Part shown: piece after piece, positions 38,322 to 47,940 of the stretch | Position numbering within the stretch: the stretch's first letter is position 1 | Layout of the letters: each line of letters begins with the position of its first letter | Assembly (NCBI RefSeq): GCF_902833055.1 | Contig: NZ_CADFEJ010000011.1 | Location: 123,733 to 187,732, forward strand | From: Burkholderia territorii | Lineage (GTDB): Bacteria > Pseudomonadota > Gammaproteobacteria > Burkholderiales > Burkholderiaceae | Length of the DNA: 64,000 nt | Direction: 5' to 3' | Program-made: the position numbers and the translations under genes | The notes under the pieces: model-generated | Databases searched by the model: none | What the model was told of the DNA's origin: nothing | What the model saw: only the letters and a program-made list of their open reading frames with translations

Positions 38322-39345
38322 ACGAAAGCTCCTCTACCACCACACCTTGCTCGCGCAGGAACGCGAGCGCCTGCCCGACCTTGCCCGGTTCGCCGCCCGC
38401 GAGCACCGCGAGCGACCCGAACGCCTGCCCCTGGATCTCGTCGATCTGGCCATGCAGGATGTTGAAATCGAGTTCGTAGCGGCGAATCGTCTCCGACAGG
38501 ATCGGCTGGTCCACCCCCGAGCCGGTGAACGCGAGACGCAGCAAATGTCCGCTGCCCGCCTTCAGCCGCTCGGCCACGCGCGCCTTCAGCGCGGGCGGCA
38601 GTTCCTGCGCGATCACGTCGCCGATCAGCGCGCGCGTCACTTCGTGATGCGGCTGCAGGAACACGTCGATCACGCGGCCTTCCTCGACCACGCGCCCCGC
38701 GTCGAGCACGGCCACGCGATCGCACACCTGCTTGATCACTTCCATCTGATGCGTGATCAGCACGATCGTCAGGCCGAGTTCGCGGTTGATGCGTTTCAGC
38801 AGGTCGAGGATCGCGCGCGTGGTCTCGGGATCGAGCGCCGACGTCGCTTCGTCCGACAGCAGCACCTTCGGCTTGCTCGCGAGCGCGCGGGCAATGCCGA
38901 CACGCTGCTTCTGGCCGCCGCTGATCTGCGCCGGGTAGCGATCCTTCTGCGCGGACAGCCCGACGAGGTCGAGCAGCGGCAGCACGGCGGCCTCGATGTC
39001 GGCACGGCTCGCGCCTGCAAGCTCGAGCGGCAGCGCGACGTTGTCGAACACGGTGCGCGACGACAGCAGGTTGAAGTGCTGGAAGATCATGCCGATGTCG
39101 CGGCGCGCTTCGCGCAGCGCGCCGGCCGACAGCATCGTGAGATCGCGCCCGCCGACGACGACGTTGCCTTCGGTCGGCCGCGTGAGCAGGTTGATGGTGC
39201 GCACGAGCGTGCTCTTGCCGGCGCCGCTTCGGCCGATGATGCCGAACACCTCGCCCTGCGGGATCGTCAGATTGACGTTGTGCAATGCGTCGACCCAGCC
39301 GGTCGGCCCGGGGAAACGCTGCGACAGATTGCGTAATTCGATCAT
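38311..39345 (-). CDS. metN: Methionine ABC transporter ATP-binding protein MetN
   Basis: The 344-residue ATPase powers methionine uptake. Walker [12 protein letters not shown], signature [15 protein letters not shown] and Walker [14 protein letters not shown] are all intact. A C-terminal NIL regulatory domain (about residues 265-344) that senses methionine in E. coli is present. The start is ATG 39345 ([13 protein letters not shown]). There is no visible Shine-Dalgarno; a terminator-like hairpin with a T-run ends just before the ATG (see 39348-39392). Confidence 0.96.
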   Translation of the reverse strand: MIELRNLSQRFPGPTGWVDALHNVNLTIPQGEVFGIIGRSGAGKSTLVRTINLLTRPTEGNVVVGGRDLTMLSAGALREARRDIGMIFQHFNLLSSRTVFDNVALPLELAGASRADIEAAVLPLLDLVGLSAQKDRYPAQISGGQKQRVGIARALASKPKVLLSDEATSALDPETTRAILDLLKRINRELGLTIVLITHQMEVIKQVCDRVAVLDAGRVVEEGRVIDVFLQPHHEVTRALIGDVIAQELPPALKARVAERLKAGSGHLLRLAFTGSGVDQPILSETIRRYELDFNILHGQIDEIQGQAFGSLAVLAGGEPGKVGQALAFLREQGVVVEELSYVE

Positions 39346-39347
39346 GT

Positions 39348-39392
39348 AAACAAAACGGCGGCCGACAGGCGAGGCTCGCCAGTCGGCCGCCG
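39348..39392 (-). promoter_or_regulatory. Terminator-like hairpin abutting the metN start codon
   Basis: On the minus strand an 11-bp stem (39382-39392 with 39356-39366) encloses a second 6-bp stem, followed by TTTTGTTT and then the metN ATG at 39345. It looks like an intrinsic terminator placed in a leader, or a structure that hides the start codon. It does not match any SAM riboswitch I can recognise. Confidence 0.5.
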
Positions 39393-39562
39393 ATGCATCT
39401 GGAATAGCCGGCGATTTTACCGCAAACCCCTCATTCCACTTAATAATCGATTTCGATCTTTTCATAACCGCACGAAATTAGAGGAGCGCTGCTGGCCCGC
39501 CGCTTGGGCGCCGCGACTATGATCCGGAAACACCGCTGCCAACGACACAGGAGACCCGCCCG

Positions 39563-40486
39563 ATGACCGCCACTACCACGCAGGCTGCCGCCCCCGCCGC
39601 CACCGCCGCGCCGGACACGGCAGCGCCTCCCGCCCCGCGAATGGGCCGGCTGCGTACCACGGACGGGCTCGAACTGGCGTCGTATAGCTGGCCGGCGGGC
39701 GACGGCACCCAGCCTGCGCGCGCGACGGTCGCGCTCGTGCATGGTCTCGCCGAGCATGCGGGCCGTTATGCGGCGCTCGCGGCCAGACTGAATGCGGCCG
39801 GCATCGGCGTGCTGGCGATCGATCTGCGCGGGCACGGCCAATCGCCGGGCAAACGCGCGTGGATCGAGCGTTTCGACGATTACCTGAACGACGCGGACGC
39901 CCTCGTTGCCGAAGCCGCCCGCGACGATACGCCGCTCATCCTGATGGGGCACAGCATGGGCGGCGCCATCGCGGCGCTGCATGCGATCGAACGCGCGCCG
40001 GTTCGCGGCCACACGCTGGCGGGCCTCGTGCTGTCGAGCCCGGCGCTCGCGCCGGGACGCGACGTGCCGCGCTGGATGCTTGCGATGAGCCGCTTCATCA
40101 GCCGCGTATGGCCAAGCTTCCCCGCGATCAAGATCGACGCGGCGCTGCTGTCGCGCGATCCGGCCGTCGTCGCGGCCAATCGCGCCGATCCGCTGGTCCA
40201 TCACGGCGCAGTGCCGGCGCGCACCGGCGCCGAGATCCTCGACGCGATGGCGCGCATCGAGCGCGGTCGCGGCGCGCTTCGCGTGCCGGTGCTCGTCTAT
40301 CACGGCACCGAGGACAAACTGACCGAACCGGACGGCAGCCGTGCGTTCGGCGCACGTGTCGGCTCGCCCGATCGCACGCTGACGTTGTACGAGGGCGGAT
40401 TCCACGAAACGATGAACGATCTCGAGCGCGATCGCGTGATCGATGGGCTGATCGCGTGGATTCACGCGCACGCGCCGGCGCGCTGA
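39563..40486 (+). CDS. Alpha/beta hydrolase (monoacylglycerol lipase-like)
   Basis: The 307-residue cytosolic enzyme has the nucleophile elbow GHSMGG (about residues 132-137), the LRGHGQSPGKRAWIERFDDY segment of the monoacylglycerol-lipase/PldB group, an acidic residue in YHGTEDKLTEPDGS and the catalytic His in YEGGFHETMND. It should hydrolyse an ester such as a monoglyceride or lysophospholipid. The first 30 residues are Ala/Pro/Thr-rich. It is convergent with the HDAC-like gene. Confidence 0.88.
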   Translation: MTATTTQAAAPAATAAPDTAAPPAPRMGRLRTTDGLELASYSWPAGDGTQPARATVALVHGLAEHAGRYAALAARLNAAGIGVLAIDLRGHGQSPGKRAWIERFDDYLNDADALVAEAARDDTPLILMGHSMGGAIAALHAIERAPVRGHTLAGLVLSSPALAPGRDVPRWMLAMSRFISRVWPSFPAIKIDAALLSRDPAVVAANRADPLVHHGAVPARTGAEILDAMARIERGRGALRVPVLVYHGTEDKLTEPDGSRAFGARVGSPDRTLTLYEGGFHETMNDLERDRVIDGLIAWIHAHAPAR

Positions 40487-40508
40487 GCGCGCGCCGAGCC
40501 GCTGCCGG

Positions 40509-41432
40509 TCAGATGCCGGCCAGTACGCGCAGGTGCGCGACGACGCTGCGGCCGAGCGCGGACAGGTTGTAGCCGCCCTCGAGACAGCTCACGATGCGGC
40601 CCTGCGCATGCCGGCGCGCGACGTCGACGACCTGCGCGGTCAGCCATTCGAAATCGGCCTCGACGAGACCGAGGTTGCCGATGTCGTCCTCGCGATGCGC
40701 GTCGAACCCGGCCGACACGAACAGCATCTGCGGCTTGAACGCATCGAGACGCGGCAGCCAGAACATGTCGACCGCTTCGCGGATCGCCATCCCGTTGCTG
40801 CGCGCAGGCATCGGCAGGTTGACCATGTTCGGCGCCTGGTGATCGACGCCCGAGAACGGGTACAGCGGATGCTGGAAGAAGCTGCACATCAGCACGCGCT
40901 CGTCGTTCGCGAATGCGGCTTCGGTGCCATTGCCGTGGTGCACGTCGAAATCGACGATCGCGACGCGCTCGAGGCCATGGACGTCGAGCGCATGCCGCGC
41001 GGCAATCGCGACGTTGTTGAAAAGGCAGAATCCCATCGCGCGCGCGGGTTCCGCATGATGACCTGGCGGCCGCACGCTGCAGAATGCATTCGCGTAGCGG
41101 CCCTCGATTACGGCGTCGGTCGCCGCGATTGCCGCGCCGGCCGCACGCAGCGCGGCACGCCACGTGTCGCGATTCATCATCGTGTCGGGATCGATCTCGA
41201 CGTAGCCGTCGACGGGCGTCATGCTGCGGATGTAATCGATGTGAGCCTGCGTATGCACGCGGCCCAGCGCCACCTCGCTCGCGAACGGCGCGGTTTCGTG
41301 CACGATCAGGTCGTCGATGCGGCTCGCGATCAACTGATCCTGGATCGCCGACAGGCGGGCCGGGCATTCCGGATGCCACTCCCCCATCTCGTGCAACAGG
41401 CAGTCGGGGTGCGTATAGAAGGCGGTTGCCAT
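40509..41432 (-). CDS. Histone deacetylase-like amidohydrolase
   Basis: The 307-residue protein belongs to the bacterial class II HDAC-like family. The zinc and charge-relay residues are in RPPGHHAEPARAMGFCLFNN, VDFDVHHGNGTE and SAGFDAHREDDIG. These enzymes deacetylate small N-acetyl compounds such as polyamines; the substrate here is unknown. It is convergent with the alpha/beta hydrolase and divergent from mltB. Confidence 0.92.
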   Translation of the reverse strand: MATAFYTHPDCLLHEMGEWHPECPARLSAIQDQLIASRIDDLIVHETAPFASEVALGRVHTQAHIDYIRSMTPVDGYVEIDPDTMMNRDTWRAALRAAGAAIAATDAVIEGRYANAFCSVRPPGHHAEPARAMGFCLFNNVAIAARHALDVHGLERVAIVDFDVHHGNGTEAAFANDERVLMCSFFQHPLYPFSGVDHQAPNMVNLPMPARSNGMAIREAVDMFWLPRLDAFKPQMLFVSAGFDAHREDDIGNLGLVEADFEWLTAQVVDVARRHAQGRIVSCLEGGYNLSALGRSVVAHLRVLAGI

Positions 41433-41601
41433 AATCTGTCATCCGCGACGCGCGGTGCGCCGCAGGTCTCCATCAATGATGTCCATCGTCTGCCGCGAAT
41501 TCGCCGCTAACTTACCACAACGGTGCGCAGCCACGCCCCGGCACGCAGGATGCGTCGGGTATACTGCGCCGAACCCCATCGCCCTGTCCGCCCGCTTCGA
41601 C

Positions 41602-42825
41602 ATGAATTCCAGCAAGCCTGCCGTCCTTCTCTCCGCACTGTTCCGCGTTCGCGCCCCGCTCGTTGCCGCCGCCGTCGCCGCGAGCGTGGCCGCCGCGCCC
41701 GCCGTCGCGCAGACGCAGCCTGCGAAGTCCGCAGGCACGCGCGTCGCGCAGGCGCAACCGCAGCAGCCGGCGCCGCAAGGCCAGACCTTCGAAGAGGAAA
41801 TCGTTCCGCAGCGTTACGCGAACAACGCGCAGGTCGATGCGTTCATCGACGAGATGGTGAGCCGCAACGGCTTCGATTCCGCGAGCCTGCATGCGCTGTT
41901 CTCGCGCATCAGCTACTCGGCCACCGCCGTCAAGCTCGTCAAGCCGGCGCCCACGCCTTCGGTGAAGAACTGGCGCGTCTATCGTTCGCGCTTCATCGAA
42001 CCGATCCGCATCAACGCGGGCGTGAAATTCTGGAAAGCGAACCAGGCGACGCTGCAGCGCGCGTCCGCGGAATTCGGCGTGCCGCCCGAAGTGATCGTCG
42101 GCATCATCGGCGTCGAAACGATCTACGGCCGCTACATGGGCAACTTCCGCGTGCTCGATGCACTGACGACGCTCACGTTCGACTACCCCGACACGCCGAA
42201 TCGCGACAGTCGTCAGGCAACGTTCCGCAAGAATCTCGAGGACTTCCTCGTCTGGACCCGCGATAACCAGCTCGACCCGACCACCGTGCTCGGATCGTAC
42301 ACGGGCGCGATCGGCATCCCGCAGTTCCTGCCGAGCAGCATCCGCGAGTATGCGGTCGACTACGACGGCGGCGGCCACGTCGATCTGCGCAGCAGCCCCG
42401 CGGACGCGATCGGCAGCGTCGCGAACTACCTGAAGCAGCACGGCTGGGAAACCGATCGCCCGGTAGTCTGGCGGATCACGCCCGACACGGGCAGCCTCGG
42501 CATCGCCCAGGCGGCCGCGGACGGCCAGCCGGAACCGCACTGGGCACTGTCGCAACTGCTGCGCGCCGGCATGACGCTCAACGAGCCGATGGTCAACATC
42601 ACCACCGAAGCCGGCACGCCGGTTACCGTGGTCGATCTGCCGTCCCCGGGACGGCCGACCGAATACATGCTCGGCCTGAAGAACTTCTACGTGCTGACAC
42701 GCTACAACCGCAGCTTCTTCTATGCACTCGCCGTCTACCAGCTCGGCGAAGCCGTGAAGGCACAGATGGAGGCGGATGGCGCGCTGCCGTTGCCTCCCGC
42801 GGACACGGAAGCGCCAGCGCAGTGA
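41602..42825 (+). CDS. mltB: Membrane-bound lytic murein transglycosylase B
   Basis: The 407-residue protein cleaves peptidoglycan to 1,6-anhydromuropeptides. The catalytic Glu lies in GIIGVETIYGRYMG (about residues 172-185), and SYTGAIGIPQFLPSSIREYAVDYD is diagnostic of the MltB family. The signal peptide ends near residue 36 (VAQ) with no lipobox, so it looks soluble periplasmic rather than lipid-anchored. I chose the ATG at 41602 since it begins the signal sequence. A bidirectional terminator follows. Confidence 0.94.
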   Translation: MNSSKPAVLLSALFRVRAPLVAAAVAASVAAAPAVAQTQPAKSAGTRVAQAQPQQPAPQGQTFEEEIVPQRYANNAQVDAFIDEMVSRNGFDSASLHALFSRISYSATAVKLVKPAPTPSVKNWRVYRSRFIEPIRINAGVKFWKANQATLQRASAEFGVPPEVIVGIIGVETIYGRYMGNFRVLDALTTLTFDYPDTPNRDSRQATFRKNLEDFLVWTRDNQLDPTTVLGSYTGAIGIPQFLPSSIREYAVDYDGGGHVDLRSSPADAIGSVANYLKQHGWETDRPVVWRITPDTGSLGIAQAAADGQPEPHWALSQLLRAGMTLNEPMVNITTEAGTPVTVVDLPSPGRPTEYMLGLKNFYVLTRYNRSFFYALAVYQLGEAVKAQMEADGALPLPPADTEAPAQ

Positions 42826-42842
42826 GCGCAGTGCGCGCAACG

Positions 42843-42873
42843 AAAAAGCGCCGCTCGTGCGGCGCTTTTTTAT
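42843..42873. terminator. Bidirectional terminator between mltB and cysM
   Basis: AAAAAGCGCCGC pairs with GCGGCGCTTTTTT around TCGT. It lies between the convergent mltB and cysM genes, with runs of A and T on either side. Confidence 0.88.
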
Positions 42874-42901
42874 CGCGTGACGCTGCTGATGCCGTTCGGG
42901 C

Positions 42902-43804
42902 TCACGCGGGAAATACGCCGGTCGACAGGTAGCGGTCGCCGCGATCGCAGACGATGAACACAATCGTCGCGTTCTCCACCTGACGCGCGATGCGCATCGC
43001 GACTTCGCATGCACCGCCCGACGAGATGCCGGCGAAGATGCCTTCGACAGCCGCGAGCCGGCGCGCCATCGTTTCGGACGCGGCCTGGCTCACGCTCTCG
43101 ACGCGATCGACGCGGCTGCGATCGAAGATCGTCGGCATATATGCTTCCGGCCACTTGCGAATGCCCGGAATGCGCGACCCTTCTTCAGGCTGCGCGCCGA
43201 CGATTTCGATCGCCGGATTCTGTTCCTTCAGAAAGCGCGACGTGCCCATGATCGTACCCGTCGTGCCCATCGCCGACACGAAATGCGTGACGCGCCCTTC
43301 GGTATCGCGCCAGATCTCCGGGCCCGTTCCTTCGTAGTGCGCGATCGGATTGTCAGGGTTCCCGAACTGATCGAGGATCACACCCTTGCCTTCGCGCTGC
43401 ATCTGCTCCGCGAGATCGCGCGCCAGTTCCATCCCGCCCTTTACCGGCGTCAGGATGATTTCTGCGCCGTAAGCGGCCATGCTCTGGCGACGCTCGACCG
43501 ACAGATCCTCCGGCATGATCAGCACCATCTTGTAGCCGCGGATCGCCGCTGCCATTGCGAGCGCGATGCCCGTGTTGCCGCTCGTCGCCTCGATCAGCGT
43601 ATCGCCCGGCTTGATGCGACCGCGCACCTCGGCCTTGCTGATCATCGACAGCGCCGGGCGATCCTTCACGGAACCGGCAGGATTGTTGCCTTCCAGCTTC
43701 GCGAGCAGCACGTTGTTACGTGCGCGAATCTCGTCGTCCGGCAGGCGGACCAGTTGCACGAGCGGTGTGTTGCCGATCGTGTCTTCGATAGTTTTGTAAG
43801 CCAT
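42902..43804 (-). CDS. cysM: O-acetylserine sulfhydrylase B (cysteine synthase CysM)
   Basis: The 300-residue PLP enzyme makes cysteine from O-acetylserine and sulfide (or S-sulfocysteine from thiosulfate). The PLP lysine is in NPAGSVKDRPAL, the substrate loop is EATSGNTGIALAM, and the phosphate-binding loop is AMGTTGTIMG. Length and the start MAYKTIEDTIGNTPLV fit CysM better than CysK. It lies 206 bp upstream-side of a ComEA-like gene on the same strand. Confidence 0.95.
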   Translation of the reverse strand: MAYKTIEDTIGNTPLVQLVRLPDDEIRARNNVLLAKLEGNNPAGSVKDRPALSMISKAEVRGRIKPGDTLIEATSGNTGIALAMAAAIRGYKMVLIMPEDLSVERRQSMAAYGAEIILTPVKGGMELARDLAEQMQREGKGVILDQFGNPDNPIAHYEGTGPEIWRDTEGRVTHFVSAMGTTGTIMGTSRFLKEQNPAIEIVGAQPEEGSRIPGIRKWPEAYMPTIFDRSRVDRVESVSQAASETMARRLAAVEGIFAGISSGGACEVAMRIARQVENATIVFIVCDRGDRYLSTGVFPA

Positions 43805-43936
43805 GGAGATACCGTGAGTGCGAGGCCGATCAATCGACTGATTGTAAACCAGCACCGCGGCTCGCGCCGGCAACCCCATTGCGGCGATGGAATAGAGGCG
43901 CGTCACGCTTCACGCGTGTGTGTTTGCACGATGTAC

Positions 43937-43962
43937 GCAAAAAACCCGCGGCATGCCGCGGG
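43937..43962 (-). terminator. Terminator after the ComEA-like gene
   Basis: On the minus strand CCCGCGGCATGCCGCGGG is a near-perfect palindrome followed by TTTTTT. It lies 49 bp after the stop of the 44011-44370 gene. Confidence 0.85.
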
Positions 43963-44010
43963 AAGCCGTCGCAACGACGGCGGCTGAAGGAGCCTTTTGT
44001 CTCGTGTGCG

Positions 44011-44370
44011 TTACTTCTGCGCGGTGCGGGCAGGTGCGGCGGCAGGCTTCGGTGCGGCAGGCTTGCTCGCCGCCAGTGCCGACGCACTCGAGCCGGCCGC
44101 GCCTACGCCGGCCGCACCGATCGTCAGCCCTTCCCGCTGGAGGCGCTCGACCGTATGGCCGCCCATGCCCTTCACGCGTGACGCCAGATCTTCTGCATTC
44201 CTGAACGGCCCGTGTGCGCCGCGCTCGTCGAGAATCGCCTTTGCCCGCGCGGGACCGATGCCCTTGATGCCGACGAGTGCATCCTCGTTGGCGGAGTTGA
44301 CGTCGACGGCCGCCCAGGCCGATGCGATCGCGCCGAACATCGCGGCGGCGGCAAACCACTTCCTGATCAT
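44011..44370 (-). CDS. ComEA-like helix-hairpin-helix protein
   Basis: The 119-residue protein has a signal peptide (RKWFAAAAMFGAIASAWA) and a pair of helix-hairpin-helix motifs (VDVNSANEDALVGIKGIGPARAKAILDER, split at about residues 22-50). The tail is Ala/Pro/Lys-rich. Periplasmic ComEA binds incoming DNA during natural transformation; short proteins of this type are common in betaproteobacteria, and a competence role here is only inference. It lies between cysM and hldD, with no other competence genes nearby. Confidence 0.88.
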   Translation of the reverse strand: MIRKWFAAAAMFGAIASAWAAVDVNSANEDALVGIKGIGPARAKAILDERGAHGPFRNAEDLASRVKGMGGHTVERLQREGLTIGAAGVGAAGSSASALAASKPAAPKPAAAPARTAQK

Positions 44371-44443
44371 GTGCTGGATCTCCGATGAAAACGGTCGGCG
44401 ACTGCCGACCGTGAGACCCAGTCTAGCGATGCGACGCGCGGGT

Positions 44444-45436
44444 TTAAACCTGGCCGGATAGCCAACGCACGTAGCGATCGACGCCTTCCTGCACCGTCAG
44501 GAACGGCGCATCATAGCCGGCAGCACGCAGTTTCGTCTGATCGGCCTGCGTGAAGCACTGGTACTTGCCGCGCAGTGCGTCCGGGAACGGCACGTATTCG
44601 ATCAGCCCCTGCTCGACCTGCTGTGCGAGCGTCAGCGGCGGCAGGCTGTCGAGCGCGCGCAGCGTGTTGACGACCGTCGATGCGATGTCGTTGAACGGTT
44701 GCGCCCGGCCGGTGCCGAGGTTGAAGATGCCCGATTTCTCCGGATGATCGAAGAAGAACAGGTTCACCTTCGCGACGTCCTCGACCGACACGAAGTCGCG
44801 CGTCTGCTCGCCCGGCGCATAACCGTTGTACTCGCCGAACAGCTTGACCTTGCCTTCCGCGCGGAACTGGTTGAAGTTGTGGAACGCGACCGACGCCATG
44901 CGCCCCTTGTGCGTCTCGCGCGGCCCGTACACGTTGAAGTAACGGAACCCGGCGATCTGGCTCTTCGCGCTCGGCAGCACGCGGCGGATCACCTGGTCGA
45001 ACAGGAACTTCGAATAGCCGTAGACGTTCAGCGGCGCCTCGACCTCGCGCTCCTCGACAAAACGCGTCGAGCCGCCGTAGATCGCTGCCGACGACGCGTA
45101 CAGGAACTGCGCACCCTGCGCGAGGCACGCATCGAGCACCGCGCGGCTGTAGCGGAAGTTGTTGTCCATCATGTAGCGGCCGTCGGTTTCCATCGTGTCC
45201 GAACAGGCGCCTTCATGGAACACCGCGCGCACTTTGCCGAAATCGCCGCGCGCGAAGCGCTCGACGAATTCCGTTTTGTCGAGATAGTCGTCGATCTCGC
45301 AATCGACGAGATTGCGAAACTTGTCCGCGCGCGTCAGATTGTCGACCGCGATGATGCGCGACTCGCCGCGCTCGTTGAGCGCCTTGACGATGTTCGCGCC
45401 GATAAAACCGGCCGCGCCGGTGACGATGATGGTCAT
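44444..45436 (-). CDS. hldD: ADP-L-glycero-D-manno-heptose 6-epimerase HldD
   Basis: The 330-residue short-chain dehydrogenase-type epimerase makes ADP-L-glycero-D-manno-heptose for the LPS inner core. The Rossmann motif is [11 protein letters not shown], and the catalytic Tyr/Lys pair is in YGYSKFLFD. It follows the kinase gene hldA by 55 bp on the same strand. I used the ATG at 45436, giving [15 protein letters not shown]. Confidence 0.96.
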   Translation of the reverse strand: MTIIVTGAAGFIGANIVKALNERGESRIIAVDNLTRADKFRNLVDCEIDDYLDKTEFVERFARGDFGKVRAVFHEGACSDTMETDGRYMMDNNFRYSRAVLDACLAQGAQFLYASSAAIYGGSTRFVEEREVEAPLNVYGYSKFLFDQVIRRVLPSAKSQIAGFRYFNVYGPRETHKGRMASVAFHNFNQFRAEGKVKLFGEYNGYAPGEQTRDFVSVEDVAKVNLFFFDHPEKSGIFNLGTGRAQPFNDIASTVVNTLRALDSLPPLTLAQQVEQGLIEYVPFPDALRGKYQCFTQADQTKLRAAGYDAPFLTVQEGVDRYVRWLSGQV

Positions 45437-45491
45437 GGTCGTTCTGCCTGAAAAATTGCAAGCCATACGTGCGGAGCACCGCCGAATGCGC

Positions 45492-46442
45492 TCAGTGAAA
45501 CAGTTCGTCGTAGTCCACAGTGGCCGTACCCAGCTTGCCGACCACGATGCCTGCCGCACGGTTCGCGAGCACGACGGCATCGACGAGCGGCACGCCCGCG
45601 CCGAGCATCGTCGCGACCGTCGCGATCACGGTATCGCCCGCACCGGACACGTCGTACACTTCGCGCGCGAGCGCCGGCGCGTGCAGTTCGCCCGTGGCGG
45701 AAAAGAGCGTCATGCCCTCTTCCGAACGCGTGAGCAGCAACGCATCGAGATCGAGCTCCGCACGCAGCGTCGCGACACGCTCGCGCAGGTCGTCTTCCGA
45801 CTGCCACTGACCGATGACCTCGCGCAACTCCGCACGGTTCGGCGTGATCAGCGACGCGCCGCGATAGCGCGCCCAGTCGTCGCCTTTCGGATCGACGAGC
45901 ACCGGCTTGCCGGCCGCACGCGCCTTCTCGATCATCGTCGTCACGTGGGTCAAACCGCCTTTCGCGTAATCCGACATCAGCACGACGTCGTGCTGCGGCA
46001 GCAGCGCATCGAAACGCGCGAGCCCGGCAAGCAGCACCTCGTGGGTCGGCATCGCCTCGAAATCGACGCGCAGCAACTGTTGCTGGCGCGCGAGCACGCG
46101 CAGCTTGATCGTCGTCGGCAATGCCGCATCGCGTTCGAGATGGGATGTCACGCCGCTGCCGTCGAGCAACTCGACGATGCGCTCGCCAGGCTCGTCGCAG
46201 CCGACCACGCACAGCAGCCCGGCCTGGGCGCCGAGCGTCACCGCGTTGCGCGCGACGTTGGCCGCGCCGCCGAGCCGCTCCTCCTGGCGCTGCACATGGA
46301 CGACCGGAACCGGCGCTTCCGGAGAAATGCGCTCGACGTTGCCGAACCAGTAGCGGTCGAGCATCACGTCACCGACCACGAGCACGCGCGAGCGCGCGAG
46401 CTGCGCGCGCGGTACCGGCACCACTTCGCGAAGGGTAGTCAT
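45492..46442 (-). CDS. hldA: D-glycero-beta-D-manno-heptose-7-phosphate kinase (single-domain)
   Basis: This 316-residue PfkB/ribokinase-type enzyme phosphorylates heptose-7-phosphate for LPS core synthesis. Motifs [16 protein letters not shown] and [14 protein letters not shown] carry the substrate and anion-hole residues. E. coli HldE fuses this kinase to an adenylyltransferase; here only the kinase half is present, so the second activity must be elsewhere. Start ATG 46442. The ugd stop lies 7 bp upstream. Confidence 0.95.
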   Translation of the reverse strand: MTTLREVVPVPRAQLARSRVLVVGDVMLDRYWFGNVERISPEAPVPVVHVQRQEERLGGAANVARNAVTLGAQAGLLCVVGCDEPGERIVELLDGSGVTSHLERDAALPTTIKLRVLARQQQLLRVDFEAMPTHEVLLAGLARFDALLPQHDVVLMSDYAKGGLTHVTTMIEKARAAGKPVLVDPKGDDWARYRGASLITPNRAELREVIGQWQSEDDLRERVATLRAELDLDALLLTRSEEGMTLFSATGELHAPALAREVYDVSGAGDTVIATVATMLGAGVPLVDAVVLANRAAGIVVGKLGTATVDYDELFH

Positions 46443-46449
46443 CGTGCGC

Positions 46450-47850
46450 TCATCCACGGGAAGAGGACTGGGGGGAGACATGCGGGCGCCCGATCGCATG
46501 GTAGTCGATGCCGAGTTCGGCCATCGCGTCCGGCTCGTAGAGGTTGCGCCCGTCGAAGATCACCGGCGCCTTCAGTTCGGCCTTCAGGCGCGCGAAATCC
46601 GGGCTCCTGAATTCCTTCCATTCGGTGACGATCACGAGCGCATCCGCGGCGGTCACGGCCGCGTCCTGGGAATCGACGAAGTGCAGGCGCGCAAGCGCGT
46701 CGGAACCCTCGCCCAGATCGAGCGCGAACACGCGGCGTGCCTCGTCGATCGCGACCGGATCGTACGCGCGCACGATCGCGCCACGCGCGAGCAGCGCGGC
46801 GATCAGCCGACGGCTCGGCGCCTCGCGCATGTCGTCCGTGTTCGGCTTGAACGCGAGGCCCCAGACCGCGAATTCGCGACCGCTCAGGTCCGCGCCGAAG
46901 CGCTGCTCGATCTTGCCGATCAGCACGTCCTTCTGCGCGGAGTTGGCCGCTTCGACCGCCTCCAGGATGCGCAGTGGCTGACCGTTTTCGCTCGCGGTGC
47001 GAATCAACGCCTGCACGTCCTTCGGGAAGCACGAGCCGCCGTAACCGACGCCGGCGTACAGGAAGTGATAGCCGATGCGCGGATCGGAACCGATCCCGCG
47101 ACGCACGGCTTCGATGTCGGCGCCCACTTTGTCGGCGAGATTCGACATTTCGTTCATGAACGAAATGCGCGTCGCCAGCATCGCGTTCGCCGCGTATTTC
47201 GCGAATTCCGCCGAACGCACGTCCATGTAGATCGTACGCTCGTGATTACGGTTGAACGGCGCGTACAGCTTCTTCATCTTCTCGCGCGCCACGGTGCCCG
47301 TCTCGTCGTCGTCGACGCCGATGATGATTCGATCCGGACGCATGAAGTCCTCGACCGCCGCACCTTCCTTCAGGAATTCCGGATTGGACACGACCGAGAA
47401 ACGGTGCGCGACGCTGCCCGCGAGGCCGCGTGCGCCGAGCGCCTCGTCGACCACCGCACGCACGCGCTGCGCGGTGCCGACCGGCACGGTCGACTTGTCG
47501 ACGATCACCTTGAAGCCGGTCATGTAACGGCCGATGTTGCGCGCGGCCTCAAGCACGTATTGCAGGTCGGCCGAACCATCCTCGTCGGGCGGCGTGCCGA
47601 CCGCGATGAACTGGATCTCGCCGTGCGCGACGCTCGCCTCGATGTCGGTCGAGAAGCGCAAGCGTCCTGCCGCGCGGTTGCGTGCGATGATGTCGAGCAG
47701 GCCCGGTTCGTGAATCGGCATCCCGCCGTTGTTCAGGATCTCGATCTTGCGCGGATCGACATCCAGACAGAAGACGTCGTGACCGATCTCGGCGAGACAG
47801 GAGCCCGTGACGAGACCGACATAGCCAGTGCCGATGATGGTGATTTTCAT
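46450..47850 (-). CDS. ugd: UDP-glucose 6-dehydrogenase
   Basis: The 466-residue enzyme oxidises UDP-glucose to UDP-glucuronate using two NAD+, feeding capsule, exopolysaccharide or UDP-Ara4N routes. The Rossmann motif is [17 protein letters not shown], and the catalytic cysteine is in [14 protein letters not shown] (about residues 258-271). Its C-terminus nearly abuts hldA. In Burkholderia, UDP-Ara4N addition to LPS is important, which makes this neighbourhood sensible. Confidence 0.96.
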   Translation of the reverse strand: MKITIIGTGYVGLVTGSCLAEIGHDVFCLDVDPRKIEILNNGGMPIHEPGLLDIIARNRAAGRLRFSTDIEASVAHGEIQFIAVGTPPDEDGSADLQYVLEAARNIGRYMTGFKVIVDKSTVPVGTAQRVRAVVDEALGARGLAGSVAHRFSVVSNPEFLKEGAAVEDFMRPDRIIIGVDDDETGTVAREKMKKLYAPFNRNHERTIYMDVRSAEFAKYAANAMLATRISFMNEMSNLADKVGADIEAVRRGIGSDPRIGYHFLYAGVGYGGSCFPKDVQALIRTASENGQPLRILEAVEAANSAQKDVLIGKIEQRFGADLSGREFAVWGLAFKPNTDDMREAPSRRLIAALLARGAIVRAYDPVAIDEARRVFALDLGEGSDALARLHFVDSQDAAVTAADALVIVTEWKEFRSPDFARLKAELKAPVIFDGRNLYEPDAMAELGIDYHAIGRPHVSPQSSSRG

Positions 47851-47940
47851 AGATGTTCCGGTACGTCCCGGTAATTGACTAACTTGGCCGCCGGGCCAGG
47901 CCCGGCGACAACCGCAGCGCGCGCTCGCCGAACGCCTGGA

